Below are positions 1 through 7,433 of a stretch of DNA of 12,151 bases, piece by piece. A program made the translations under genes and the position numbers. Source of the DNA: Prevotella sp. (GTDB lineage: Bacteria; Bacteroidota; Bacteroidia; Bacteroidales; Bacteroidaceae); assembly GCA_020026195.1 (NCBI GenBank), contig JAHHQW010000060.1, positions 1 through 12,151 of the forward strand, read 5' to 3'. Numbering within the stretch: position 1 is the stretch's first letter; every line of letters starts with the position of its first letter. The notes under the pieces are model-generated. The model worked only from the letters and a program-made list of their open reading frames with translations, searched no databases and was not told where the DNA came from.

Positions 1-19
1 TGCTTCTATTGTTTAACTT

Positions 20-445
20 TTAATTTTTCGGTAAAAAATTACCGAAGTATTGATAAAGATAAGCAAAATACATACAAACCTGTGGGTCTTTTAATTTCAA
101 ATCTTCCGATATTTCAGAGGCCATGATAAGACTTTCATACATTTTAGGATAATCAAAATAAAATAAAAAATAAATTTTCACTTTTCCCAAACATGCATCA
201 TAACAAATCTTCTTCTCCAATTTATCCAAACTACTATTATAACGATTTACAAGTATTGAATAACAAACAAGAGCACTATCATTCGAATTAACATCATTAA
301 GATAATAATCTCCTTTTTTTAATAAATCTTCTGACGAGAGGTTCATCCATTTGCGATAATACTTACTGTCTTCTTGCGATGAAGCCGTTAAGACACAAAC
401 AGATGATAACATTATAAAGATTATACGTAATAAAAAATTATTCAT
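20..445 (-). CDS. Secreted TPR-like protein, probably C-terminally truncated
   Basis: About 141 residues. I chose the ATG at 445 because it starts a good signal peptide (charged start, hydrophobic run, end near TASSQ) and because a promoter -7 box at 476-483 lies just upstream; the frame is open to a TTG at 487, but that start would overlap the promoter. After the signal peptide come amphipathic helix pairs resembling tetratricopeptide repeats: one around LLKKGDYYLND...DSALVCYSIL, a second around CYDACLGKVKIYFLFYFDYPK..SLIMASEI. A third begins at YFAYLYQYFGNF and stops at once. These resemble the N-terminal sensor part of large Bacteroidota TPR regulators or histidine kinases, which are usually several hundred residues long. 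The other two frames also close within the last ~40 bases, so no simple frameshift restores a longer protein inside this window. It may be a decayed gene or a short stand-alone protein. Function unknown. Confidence 0.55.
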   Translation of the reverse strand: MNNFLLRIIFIMLSSVCVLTASSQEDSKYYRKWMNLSSEDLLKKGDYYLNDVNSNDSALVCYSILVNRYNSSLDKLEKKICYDACLGKVKIYFLFYFDYPKMYESLIMASEISEDLKLKDPQVCMYFAYLYQYFGNFLPKN

Positions 446-475
446 TAATATTAATATTTCGGTTAATGTTATGTG

Positions 476-483
476 CAAAAATA
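476..483 (-). promoter_or_regulatory. Promoter -7 box for the TPR-like gene
   Basis: On the minus strand this reads TATTTTTG, matching the Bacteroidota TAnnTTTG box, about 30 bases upstream of the ATG at 445. No clear TTG is found at the -33 distance; instead that region carries the 9-bp direct repeats at 502-527. Confidence 0.5.
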
Positions 484-501
484 ACAATTTTTTCGGAAAG
501 C

Positions 502-527
502 ATAACAGTTATAACAGTTATAACATT
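502..527. repeat. Short direct repeat over the -33 region
   Basis: ATAACAGTT occurs twice back to back (502-510, 511-519), followed by a partial copy ATAACATT (520-527). The junctions create the perfect 8-bp palindrome GTTATAAC at 508-515 and 517-524, 9 bp apart. The block sits where the -33 element of the minus-strand promoter at 476-483 would be, so it could be a regulator-binding site; that is inference. Confidence 0.5.
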
Positions 528-594
528 CTATTTATTAATTTTGGAGTGTACTCTTTATACTAATAACTTAAATACACTATGTTTTACAAACTTC

Positions 595-626
595 TGTCAC
601 TACGTTTGCAAAAAGACGTAGTGACA
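595..626. repeat. Perfect 11-bp inverted repeat (hairpin)
   Basis: TGTCACTACGT (595-605) pairs perfectly with ACGTAGTGACA (616-626) around a 10-base loop. It is not followed by a run of T on either strand, so it is not an ordinary intrinsic terminator. The left arm and loop also resemble the sequence just before it: CACTATGTTTTACAAA (576-591) versus CACTACGTTT-GCAAA starting at 598, an imperfect direct repeat. It may be a dispersed palindromic element or the stem of a small RNA. Confidence 0.7.
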
Positions 627-722
627 ACAACGCGGAAAGAAAGTAAAAAGGACAAGAAAACAGTCACTGAAGATTCTGGGAAAGATTATAAGATTTAATA
701 AAGATATGAAAAAGATTCGGAA

Positions 723-763
723 AAGATTTCAAATCTTAAGGACTTAAACACCTGATAATCAGG
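723..763. repeat. Pair of short perfect palindromes
   Basis: AAGATTT-C-AAATCTT (723-737) and CCTGAT-A-ATCAGG (751-763) are each perfect inverted repeats around a single central base, separated by 13 bp. They have operator-like geometry but no nearby gene start that they would obviously control. Confidence 0.5.
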
Positions 764-973
764 AGTGGTTTAATTTATATAGATATAGAGATAAATAATA
801 TAAAGATAAAAGTATATCATCAGTAAAGAAATTCAGAAAACAAGTTTCTTCATACGGTGATGCCGACGATGATGATGTTTTTATGAAATGTATTTTTATT
901 TATGCCAGGGAAAATGTGTTTTTGTAAATGCGAAAGGATGTATCAGAATATTATTTTCTGTGGCACAAAACAT

Positions 974-1012
974 AAAAAACCGGGCACTGTCATTTAACTG
1001 ACTAATGCCCGG
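974..1012 (-). terminator. Intrinsic terminator after the TonB-dependent receptor
   Basis: The arms CCGGGCA (980-986) and TGCCCGG (1006-1012) form a GC-rich stem. On the minus strand the stem is followed by six T residues (974-979 complement). It lies 24 bp beyond the receptor stop codon. Confidence 0.85.
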
Positions 1013-1035
1013 CATATAATTAAGATTTAATTCGT

Positions 1036-3615
1036 TTAGAAACTGTAAGTACAGCCTGCGTAAATTGTTCTCGGCTGTGTAGGACCGTAGATATAATTGC
1101 CATGACGGTACTTTCCGCGGTCGAAATCATCCTGGAATGAATCGAAGATATTATTCATTCCGACAAATGCCTGCAATCTTGTTACTTCGCTGAGATGGAA
1201 CTCATAAGAAAGTTTTGTTCCAAACTCAAAGAATGCCGATGCATCTTTCAGTTCGTCACAGCGTGCCATGTTTCCGGCTGCATCTCTTACACCTGTAGTA
1301 CGCTTTCCAGCTGCGAGTGCCTCGATGTCAGAAACGGCAGTACCTGTACCCCACTCTATTGTGTGTGGCACTTTCATCTTACCAGTGAACTTTCCTGTAA
1401 GCGAGATGTTGAAATGCTTGAACGCATTCCAGTCGAACATGAAGTAACCATAATGTTTCGGTGTCCTCGGCATTTCCTTCATCTTATGTGATGTGTTTAC
1501 AAAGTTACCCTTGACATCTTTCTTAAAGTTAGATCCGTCGGGCAGTGCTTCCGTTCCACTTGTAAGTTCGGTGGTTACACCCCACTCTACAGGATCATCG
1601 TATTTATTCGAAGATAATGTATAGCCGAGCTGGAACTGCATATTCTTATATGCCAGACGAGCCTCGATGTTCGCACCCATAACTTTTGCACCGCCTGCAT
1701 TCACACGTTCGAAGATTGTGAATCCTTCGTACGGCTGCTCTGCCTTCTCTCTTGTGGCGAAAGCATCAGTAAGATGTGTGTAGAATCCTTCTACAAGGAG
1801 GTTTGCCTGAACATCTCCGAAACGATGGTAGAGATCGGCACTGAGGTTAAACGAATGACTTGTTTCTTTCTTAAGATTTTCTGAGTTTACTATCTTCTGC
1901 GCTACACCGCGGCATACACCGATGTGAAGGTCTTCATCAAACACCTGTGGTGCGCGGAAACCGCTTGAGTATGTGGCACGCAGATTAACATCCTTCGTGG
2001 GATTATAGCGTAAAGTGACACGCGGACTGAACACGAGGTCGTCAAGAACAGAATTCTTATCAAGTCGGTAACCTAACAGCATTCCTAGCTTTTCATTCTT
2101 CCACTCTAACTGGGCAAAATGACTCCAGATGTCAATTTTCTGTTCCATGGCAGGATAAAGATGGAATCCCTCGCTGTTCTCCGTCCATGAACGAATCGGC
2201 ATTACGTCACTGAGTTCGTCGTGTGTATATTCGGCACCTGCAAGAATTTCGGCAGGCATGAAGATGAATTTATCAAAGTTATATGAATATTGGAATCCAC
2301 CATTATACGTACGTCCCTTAGTGTGTCCGTAGTTATCTCCGTAAAGAGTCTTGTCGGCTTCAAGCACTCCGTCGCCATTTGGCTTCAGCGTGGGATTGCC
2401 ATTCTCGTCAAGAAGATCGCTGCCGCCATAAAAACTCTCACGGTTTACTATCTGTCCTGATGCATAAGCCTGAAAATGATGCTTGACGTCCTTAGAATGC
2501 CAGTCGAACTTAAGGTTGGCACTATAGATTGAATGTTCAAGCTGTGCCGCTGCTGCCGAAACATGCGCGGGCCATCCTTCGTTGATATGGTCGCCACCAC
2601 GACGGAACTCATGAATGCCGTGAATCTCTCCTACCAGTCGGCTGTAGGGTGATGTGCGCAGATAAAAACGTGTTCCTAAAGAACGAGCGTCGATCTTTCC
2701 TATCTCTGAGAATCCGTCGTCGTTAGAATCCCACGGCTTTCTGTAACGCATGTTACCAAATACCATTGCTCCCGCTTTCTGGTCGTCGGAAACAAACGAA
2801 CCGTTGAAAGAAACATTATTATCGGGTTCTTCCATTCCTGTAAAACTAAGCGATTCTGTTACGGAGAACGAATTGTAAAGAGGTTCCTTGGTAATGATGT
2901 TGAGTACACCTGCAATGGCAGACGAACCATAAAGTGCCGAACCACCGCCACGGACAAGTTCAACACGCTCTATCATATTGGCAGGGATATGTTCCAGACC
3001 ATATACTCCGGCAAGTGCATTCATCACAGGACGTGAGTCAATGAGAATCTGTGTATATCGTCCGTCCATGCCGTTGATTCTTACCTGATTGAATCCACAT
3101 GTCTGACAATTATTTTCTACACGTACGCCCGGCTGAAACGAAACGCCCTGTGCAAGATTGGCTGCATTTACCTGTGTAAATTTCTTAGAGTCAATCACAC
3201 TTACCAGTGTAGGTGCCATACGGCGTGTGGTTTCGTTACGGTTTGACGACACGACAACGGCATCGAGGGCAGTCATGTCTTCTTCAAGCTCGAAGTTTAT
3301 CTCCTGCGTTTTTCCTCTTATTGCCTTAAACTTTTTTGTAATTGTCTGATAACCTAACACTCTTACCTTCATTGTCCAGCTACCTACAGGAAGATGCGTA
3401 AACCTGTAATGTCCGGTGGCATCGGTAACGGTTCCTAATGTCGTACCGTCGATTGTGATTGCAACACCCGGAAGATGTTCTCCTGTTTTCTTCTCGATTA
3501 CATGACCTACGATATTAGCCTCGGTCTGTTCCTTCTCAATGACATCCATCGTACCCGCAAATGATGTTAATACGACTACGATTAGTGTTAGAAGCGTAAG
3601 GTATACCCTTTTCAT
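1036..3615 (-). CDS. TonB-dependent outer-membrane receptor
   Basis: 859 residues. It imports a scarce ligand across the outer membrane using TonB/proton-motive energy. A signal peptide (about 1-21) is followed by a carboxypeptidase-regulatory-like beta-sandwich domain (about 34-110, with the GxVxxxxTGExLPGVxITIxGTxxGTVTDxxGxYxF pattern), a likely TonB-box region (about 114-124), the plug domain (about 130-245) and a 22-strand-type barrel ending in the usual C-terminal Phe. The plug carries CQTCG (Cys170 and Cys173), then QVRINGMDGRYTQILIDSRPV and VELVRGGGSALYGSSAIAGVLNIITKEP, which resemble receptors usually annotated as iron-complex, colicin or cobalamin types. No SusD-like lipoprotein is adjacent, so it is not a classic SusCD polysaccharide pair. 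It has its own terminator and no partner gene. The ligand cannot be told from the sequence; a metal chelate or cobalamin is more likely than a glycan. Confidence 0.93.
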   Translation of the reverse strand: MKRVYLTLLTLIVVVLTSFAGTMDVIEKEQTEANIVGHVIEKKTGEHLPGVAITIDGTTLGTVTDATGHYRFTHLPVGSWTMKVRVLGYQTITKKFKAIRGKTQEINFELEEDMTALDAVVVSSNRNETTRRMAPTLVSVIDSKKFTQVNAANLAQGVSFQPGVRVENNCQTCGFNQVRINGMDGRYTQILIDSRPVMNALAGVYGLEHIPANMIERVELVRGGGSALYGSSAIAGVLNIITKEPLYNSFSVTESLSFTGMEEPDNNVSFNGSFVSDDQKAGAMVFGNMRYRKPWDSNDDGFSEIGKIDARSLGTRFYLRTSPYSRLVGEIHGIHEFRRGGDHINEGWPAHVSAAAAQLEHSIYSANLKFDWHSKDVKHHFQAYASGQIVNRESFYGGSDLLDENGNPTLKPNGDGVLEADKTLYGDNYGHTKGRTYNGGFQYSYNFDKFIFMPAEILAGAEYTHDELSDVMPIRSWTENSEGFHLYPAMEQKIDIWSHFAQLEWKNEKLGMLLGYRLDKNSVLDDLVFSPRVTLRYNPTKDVNLRATYSSGFRAPQVFDEDLHIGVCRGVAQKIVNSENLKKETSHSFNLSADLYHRFGDVQANLLVEGFYTHLTDAFATREKAEQPYEGFTIFERVNAGGAKVMGANIEARLAYKNMQFQLGYTLSSNKYDDPVEWGVTTELTSGTEALPDGSNFKKDVKGNFVNTSHKMKEMPRTPKHYGYFMFDWNAFKHFNISLTGKFTGKMKVPHTIEWGTGTAVSDIEALAAGKRTTGVRDAAGNMARCDELKDASAFFEFGTKLSYEFHLSEVTRLQAFVGMNNIFDSFQDDFDRGKYRHGNYIYGPTQPRTIYAGCTYSF

Positions 3616-3648
3616 AATACTCTATTGATAATTTGAATTTACAGAATG

Positions 3649-3656
3649 CAAAAGTA
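3649..3656 (-). promoter_or_regulatory. Promoter -7 box for the TonB-dependent receptor
   Basis: Reads TACTTTTG on the minus strand, an exact match to TAnnTTTG, 33 bases before the ATG at 3615. No TTG is found about 20 bp upstream, so the -33 element is weak or absent. I see no obvious metal-regulator operator or riboswitch in the short leader. Confidence 0.6.
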
Positions 3657-3716
3657 TATGTTTTTTTACACTAAGCATTTTTTAGAACGTTATCATTATG
3701 TTAAGTTTGAAATAAG

Positions 3717-3757
3717 ACTCCCGCAAACAAGCATTCTTCTGCACTGTTTGCGGGAGT
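3717..3757 (-). terminator. Strong terminator after uvrA
   Basis: A perfect 13-bp stem, ACTCCCGCAAACA (3717-3729) with TGTTTGCGGGAGT (3745-3757), encloses a 15-base loop. It starts 23 bp beyond the uvrA stop. On the minus strand it is followed by a moderately T-rich tail (CTTATTTC), and it separates uvrA from the downstream receptor promoter. Confidence 0.8.
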
Positions 3758-3780
3758 TATATTTTATAAAAACGGACTTA

Positions 3781-6594
3781 TCAGTCTAATGTGATATACT
3801 TGGACGTATAGCCTTTTCCTGATGCCTTTACTTGTTCGGGAGTGCCGCAGACTACAATTTCTCCACCACGGCGGCCACCTTCGGGACCGATGTCGATTAT
3901 ATAGTCGGCAAGACGTATCACGTCAAGATTGTGTTCTATTATCACCGCCGTATTACCCTTATCCACAAGCTTTTGAAGCACGTTCATAAGTATTCTGATA
4001 TCTTCGAAATGCAGACCTGTAGTCGGCTCGTCAAGAATATAAAGAGTCTTTCCGGTATCTTTCTTACTAAGTTCGGTAGCAAGTTTTACACGCTGACTTT
4101 CACCACCAGAGAGTGTAGTAGAAGACTGTCCGAGTTTTATATATCCGAGACCAACGTCCTGTATAGTCTTAATCTTTCTGAGTATGTCGGGAACATTCTC
4201 GAAGAATTCGACAGCCTGGTTTATTGTCATGTCAAGGACATCGGCAATGCTCTTGCCCTTATATCTCACTTCGAGAGTTTCTCTGTTATATCTTTTTCCA
4301 TGACACACCTCACACGGTATAGTCACGTTAGGCAGAAAGTTCATCTCAATGGTCTTGTATCCGTTGCCTCCGCATGTCTCGCAGCGTCCGCCCTTGACAT
4401 TGAAAGAGAATCTTCCGGGCTTATAACCTCTTATCTTGGCTTCGGGAAGATTTCCGAACAATGTACGTATGTCGTTGAACACTCCCGTATATGTGGCGGG
4501 ATTGGAACGTGGTGTTCTGCCAATCGGAGACTGATCCACATTTACCACCTTATCAATATTTTCTATTCCTTCTATGCTGTCGTATGGCATTGGTTCCTTT
4601 AACGAGCGGTAGAAATGCTGACTCAGAATGGGCTGCAATGTTTCGTTGATAAGCGTTGACTTTCCACTGCCGCTGACTCCTGTTACTACAATCAGTGTTC
4701 CGAGAGGGAACGTTACGTCGATGTTCTTCAGATTATTACCTCTGGCACCATGTATGGTAAGAGTCTTGCCATTACCTTCGCGTCGGTGTTCGGGCATTTC
4801 AATCTTTCGTGTTCCGTTAAGGTACATACTTGTGACGGTATTCTCACGTAGCATGTCTTTTGGCGTGCCCTGAAAAACTACCTCACCACCTTTTCTGCCT
4901 GCATCAGGACCAATGTCTACGATGTAATCGGCAGAAAGCATCATGTCCTTATCATGCTCTACAACGATTACGGTATTGCCCATATCGCGCAAATCCTTCA
5001 GCGAACGAATAAGTCGGTCGTTATCTCTCTGATGGAGTCCGATACTCGGCTCGTCAAGAATGTACAACACATTGACAAGCTGCGAACCTATCTGCGTTGC
5101 CAGTCGTATACGCTGACTCTCACCACCTGACAGTGTTCCTGTACGACGACTCAAAGAAAGATAATCAAGACCTACTTCGAGAAGGAAATCTATTCTTGTA
5201 CGTATCTCTTTTAATATCTCGTGAGCTATAGCCTTCTGTGTATCGTCGAGATGTTCCTCTACTTCTCCGAGCCACTCGCGCAATTCGCTGAGATCCATGT
5301 GAGCAAGGTCATCAATACCCTTGTCCCACAGTCTGTATGACAGGGCTTCTTTATTTAGTCTTTTTCCATGACATTCTGGACATTCGCACTCATCAAGAAA
5401 TCTGTCTGCCCAGTTCTTTCCCTTAGTAGTCTCGTCTTTGTCGATGATGTCCTTAAGGTAATTTACCACACCCTCGAATGTAGAGAAATAATCACTTGAG
5501 GTATGTACTATTTCCTTTGCTATCTTAACATGGTCTATGCTGCCATGCAGTATCTTATCTATCGCCTCTTCGGGTATTTCAGAAACAGGTGTATCAAGGG
5601 CGCATTCATAATCTTTCAGTATAGATTCTATCTGCCAGAATATCAGCTGATTCTTATATTTTCCCAATGGCACTATAGCTCCGTCGCGTACCGAAAGCGA
5701 AGTATCAGGGATTATTTTATCAACATCTATCACATCGACATATCCCAGTCCGTTACATCTCGGACATGCTCCTTCGGGTGAGTTGAAAGAAAACTTATTA
5801 GGAGCCGGGTCACCATACGACAGTCCTGTGGTAGGACACATCAGTCGGCGACTGAAATATTTTACTTCCTCACTGTCCTTATCCATCACCGCAATAATGC
5901 CCTTACCCTGTTTCATGGCAAGTTCAACACTCTTGCGCAGACGTTCTTCGTCTCCTTCCTTTACTTTTATTTTATCTACTACGACTTCGATATTATGATT
6001 CTTATATCGGTCGAGTTTCATGCCGTCTGTTATCTCCACGACATCACCGTCCACACGCATATAAAGAAATCCTTTACGGCGCATAGAATCAAAGAGTTCG
6101 CGGTAATGTCCCTTACGGTTACGAACTAACGGAGCAAGAAGCAGTATACGTTTCCCATCGTAATCGGAACGTATCATGGAAAGTATTTTTTCGGGTGAGT
6201 ATTTCACCATCTTCTCACCCGTGACGTAACTATATGCTGTTCCCGCACGTGCAAAAAGAAGACGCAGGAAGTCATAAATCTCCGTCGTGGTTCCTACCGT
6301 AGAACGGGGATTTTTATTTGTAGTCTTCTGTTCTATGCTGATGACCGGACTGAGACCTGTGATTTTATCAACATCAGGTTTCTGTAGTCCGCCTAAAAAA
6401 TTACGTGCGTATGCCGAGAATGTTTCTATGTATCTGCGCTGTCCTTCTGCAAAAATAGTATCGAAGGCAAGCGAAGACTTTCCCGAGCCGCTCTTTCCGG
6501 TAATTACCGTAAGACTGTTACGCGGTATCTCGACATCTACGTTCTTGAGGTTATGTACACGTGCACCCCAGACATTTATTTTCTCTTTACTCAT
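3781..6594 (-). CDS. uvrA: Excinuclease ABC subunit A
   Basis: 937 residues, close to the usual ~940. UvrA is the ATP-dependent damage-recognition subunit of nucleotide excision repair; it loads UvrB on lesions in the cytoplasm. It has two ABC ATPase modules. The first has Walker A GKSGSGKSS (33-41), signature LSGGESQR (488-495) and Walker B LYILDEPSIGL (510-520). The second has Walker A GVSGSGKST (639-647), signature LSGGESQR (828-835) and Walker B LYILDEPTTGL (851-861). The C-terminal zinc module is complete (Cys738, 741, 761, 764), with another CxxC pair at 405-408. The first zinc module has Cys253 followed by P-T-T, so the second Cys of the usual CPxC pair is Thr; Cys277 and Cys280 remain. 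It begins 12 bp after the upstream gene's stop with no promoter between, suggesting co-transcription. No SOS-type operator was recognised. Confidence 0.98.
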   Translation of the reverse strand: MSKEKINVWGARVHNLKNVDVEIPRNSLTVITGKSGSGKSSLAFDTIFAEGQRRYIETFSAYARNFLGGLQKPDVDKITGLSPVISIEQKTTNKNPRSTVGTTTEIYDFLRLLFARAGTAYSYVTGEKMVKYSPEKILSMIRSDYDGKRILLLAPLVRNRKGHYRELFDSMRRKGFLYMRVDGDVVEITDGMKLDRYKNHNIEVVVDKIKVKEGDEERLRKSVELAMKQGKGIIAVMDKDSEEVKYFSRRLMCPTTGLSYGDPAPNKFSFNSPEGACPRCNGLGYVDVIDVDKIIPDTSLSVRDGAIVPLGKYKNQLIFWQIESILKDYECALDTPVSEIPEEAIDKILHGSIDHVKIAKEIVHTSSDYFSTFEGVVNYLKDIIDKDETTKGKNWADRFLDECECPECHGKRLNKEALSYRLWDKGIDDLAHMDLSELREWLGEVEEHLDDTQKAIAHEILKEIRTRIDFLLEVGLDYLSLSRRTGTLSGGESQRIRLATQIGSQLVNVLYILDEPSIGLHQRDNDRLIRSLKDLRDMGNTVIVVEHDKDMMLSADYIVDIGPDAGRKGGEVVFQGTPKDMLRENTVTSMYLNGTRKIEMPEHRREGNGKTLTIHGARGNNLKNIDVTFPLGTLIVVTGVSGSGKSTLINETLQPILSQHFYRSLKEPMPYDSIEGIENIDKVVNVDQSPIGRTPRSNPATYTGVFNDIRTLFGNLPEAKIRGYKPGRFSFNVKGGRCETCGGNGYKTIEMNFLPNVTIPCEVCHGKRYNRETLEVRYKGKSIADVLDMTINQAVEFFENVPDILRKIKTIQDVGLGYIKLGQSSTTLSGGESQRVKLATELSKKDTGKTLYILDEPTTGLHFEDIRILMNVLQKLVDKGNTAVIIEHNLDVIRLADYIIDIGPEGGRRGGEIVVCGTPEQVKASGKGYTSKYITLD

Positions 6595-6606
6595 TACAAT
6601 TTAAAA

Positions 6607-7332
6607 TCATTGGGCAACTTCACCGCCGCCACCGTTAACTCCCTGGGTATATCCGCGCAGGAGATTAACATCACGCTTTATACTAAACTTTCGTCCGTCG
6701 GCACCTTTTGCCTCAACCAATACGAAATATACTCCTTCGGCAACATCCTTGCCCTTGTACTTACCGTCCCATCCTCCAGCGGGATCGGTCCAGTCGTACA
6801 GTTTCTGTCCCCAGCGGTTGAAAATATAGGCATGGAAAGACACAATAGACTGATATCCGTCCTTTGCCTTATAGATATCATTGAAGCCGTCGCCATTAGG
6901 CGAGAATGCATTAGGCATGAAAAGTTTACTTTCGCTGATGGTTACACGTATCGGACCTATCTCGTTCCAATACTCCTGATTATACTCCACGACTTCGCTG
7001 CCACGCGTAAACTTAGCAAAAAGCACAACGTTGTTGGCACCAGCCTTGACAAATGTATATTCGGTATCCTGTTCATAACGAACGAGGTAAGGTTTAGATT
7101 CTTCGCCTTCCAAATAGAAACGCCATTCGTAAGTGGCATCCCATCCGTCAGCATATTCAGGATTGGCCGTAAACACTGCACGAAGCGGAGCAGAAGCACT
7201 TATATTTACACTTTCCTCTTCGGCATCATTGTTATAGAACACGGCTTTAGGGTTAATTGTCGGTGTATCTTGTGCCTGAAGGTTGAAACATATTGCGAGA
7301 AGCACTACAATTAAGGTATTTATCTTCTTCAT
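6607..7332 (-). CDS. Secreted protein with type IX secretion type-B sorting domain
   Basis: About 241 residues from the ATG at 7332; a GTG two codons earlier (7338) is also possible, but the ATG gives a cleaner start MKKINTLIVVLLAICF with cleavage after AQAQ-like residues (LQAQ). The central part (about 25-135) is beta-rich and resembles Ig/PKD-like folds. From about 138 comes the gliding-motility-associated C-terminal domain (TIGR04131-like): LFMPNAFSPNGDGFNDIY, YIFNRWGQKLYDW, WDGKYKGKDVAEGVYFVLV and a final VNLLR. In this family the domain directs export through the type IX system to the cell surface. A 15-residue Gly-rich tail follows VNLLR, which is unusual, since the family normally ends near there. 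Ordinary surface adhesins with this domain are much longer; this one is nearly the sorting domain plus one module. It lies 12 bp before uvrA and shares its promoter, which may be chance. Confidence 0.85.
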   Translation of the reverse strand: MKKINTLIVVLLAICFNLQAQDTPTINPKAVFYNNDAEEESVNISASAPLRAVFTANPEYADGWDATYEWRFYLEGEESKPYLVRYEQDTEYTFVKAGANNVVLFAKFTRGSEVVEYNQEYWNEIGPIRVTISESKLFMPNAFSPNGDGFNDIYKAKDGYQSIVSFHAYIFNRWGQKLYDWTDPAGGWDGKYKGKDVAEGVYFVLVEAKGADGRKFSIKRDVNLLRGYTQGVNGGGGEVAQ

Positions 7333-7359
7333 TTTCACATTATTATTGAATTATTATTG

Positions 7360-7367
7360 CAAAAATA
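7360..7367 (-). promoter_or_regulatory. Promoter -7 box for the sorting-domain gene and uvrA
   Basis: Minus strand TATTTTTG, an exact TAnnTTTG match 28 bases upstream of the ATG at 7332. The -33 position has only GTG/TGG-like partial matches. It probably drives both the sorting-domain gene and uvrA. Confidence 0.6.
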
Positions 7368-7377
7368 CGTAATAAAG

Positions 7378-7408
7378 TTGATTTAGCCACTCTTTTTTTG
7401 TATTTTTG
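7378..7408 (+). promoter_or_regulatory. Promoter of the LysM / PorT-like / POT operon
   Basis: TTG at 7378-7380, exactly 20 bp, then TATTTTTG at 7401-7408: a full match to the Bacteroidota -33/-7 pattern. Transcription should start near 7415, about 20 bases before the ATG at 7434. It is back to back with the minus-strand promoter at 7360-7367, so the two transcripts diverge from a shared ~50-bp region. Confidence 0.75.
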
Positions 7409-7433
7409 CAATCGTATTTCGCAAAACAAATTT

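Larger units (their letters stand above)
446..973. other. Gene-poor AT-rich intergenic stretch
   Basis: This stretch lies between the receptor gene's terminator and the start of the TPR-like gene. I find no convincing gene. It contains the direct repeats at 502-527, a strong hairpin at 595-626, two short palindromes at 723-737 and 751-763, and a weak inverted repeat at 944-960. Two small open frames are present (579-698 with an ATG, 799-927 without a start) but lack supporting signals. It might hide a small RNA or remnants of decayed genes. Confidence 0.6.

Noticed and set aside
446..487. TTG-start extension of the TPR-like gene
   Set aside because: It adds residues before a clear signal peptide and overlaps the promoter -7 box.
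579..698. Small plus-strand open frame (39 codons, ATG start) across the hairpin
   Set aside because: Lys/Thr-rich composition, no recognised promoter before it, no family resemblance; chance in AT-rich DNA is likely. Conservation would change this view.
799..927. 42-codon plus-strand open stretch with a protein-like look (KKFRKQVSSYGDADDDD)
   Set aside because: No start codon upstream of the interesting part and no homology that I recognise; perhaps a gene remnant, but unsupported.
1036..3615. SusC-type polysaccharide receptor
   Set aside because: No SusD gene adjacent, no glycan enzymes nearby, and the plug resembles metal-chelate/cobalamin receptors instead.
3832..4602. 256-codon plus-strand open frame opposite uvrA
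   Set aside because: Antisense shadow of a strongly conserved gene; no family features, no promoter.
6553..7314. 253-codon plus-strand open frame opposite the sorting-domain gene
   Set aside because: Antisense shadow; the minus-strand frame has a signal peptide and a recognisable sorting domain.
7398..7433. TTG-start extension of the LysM gene
   Set aside because: It would begin inside the promoter, before the predicted transcription start, and spoils the signal peptide.
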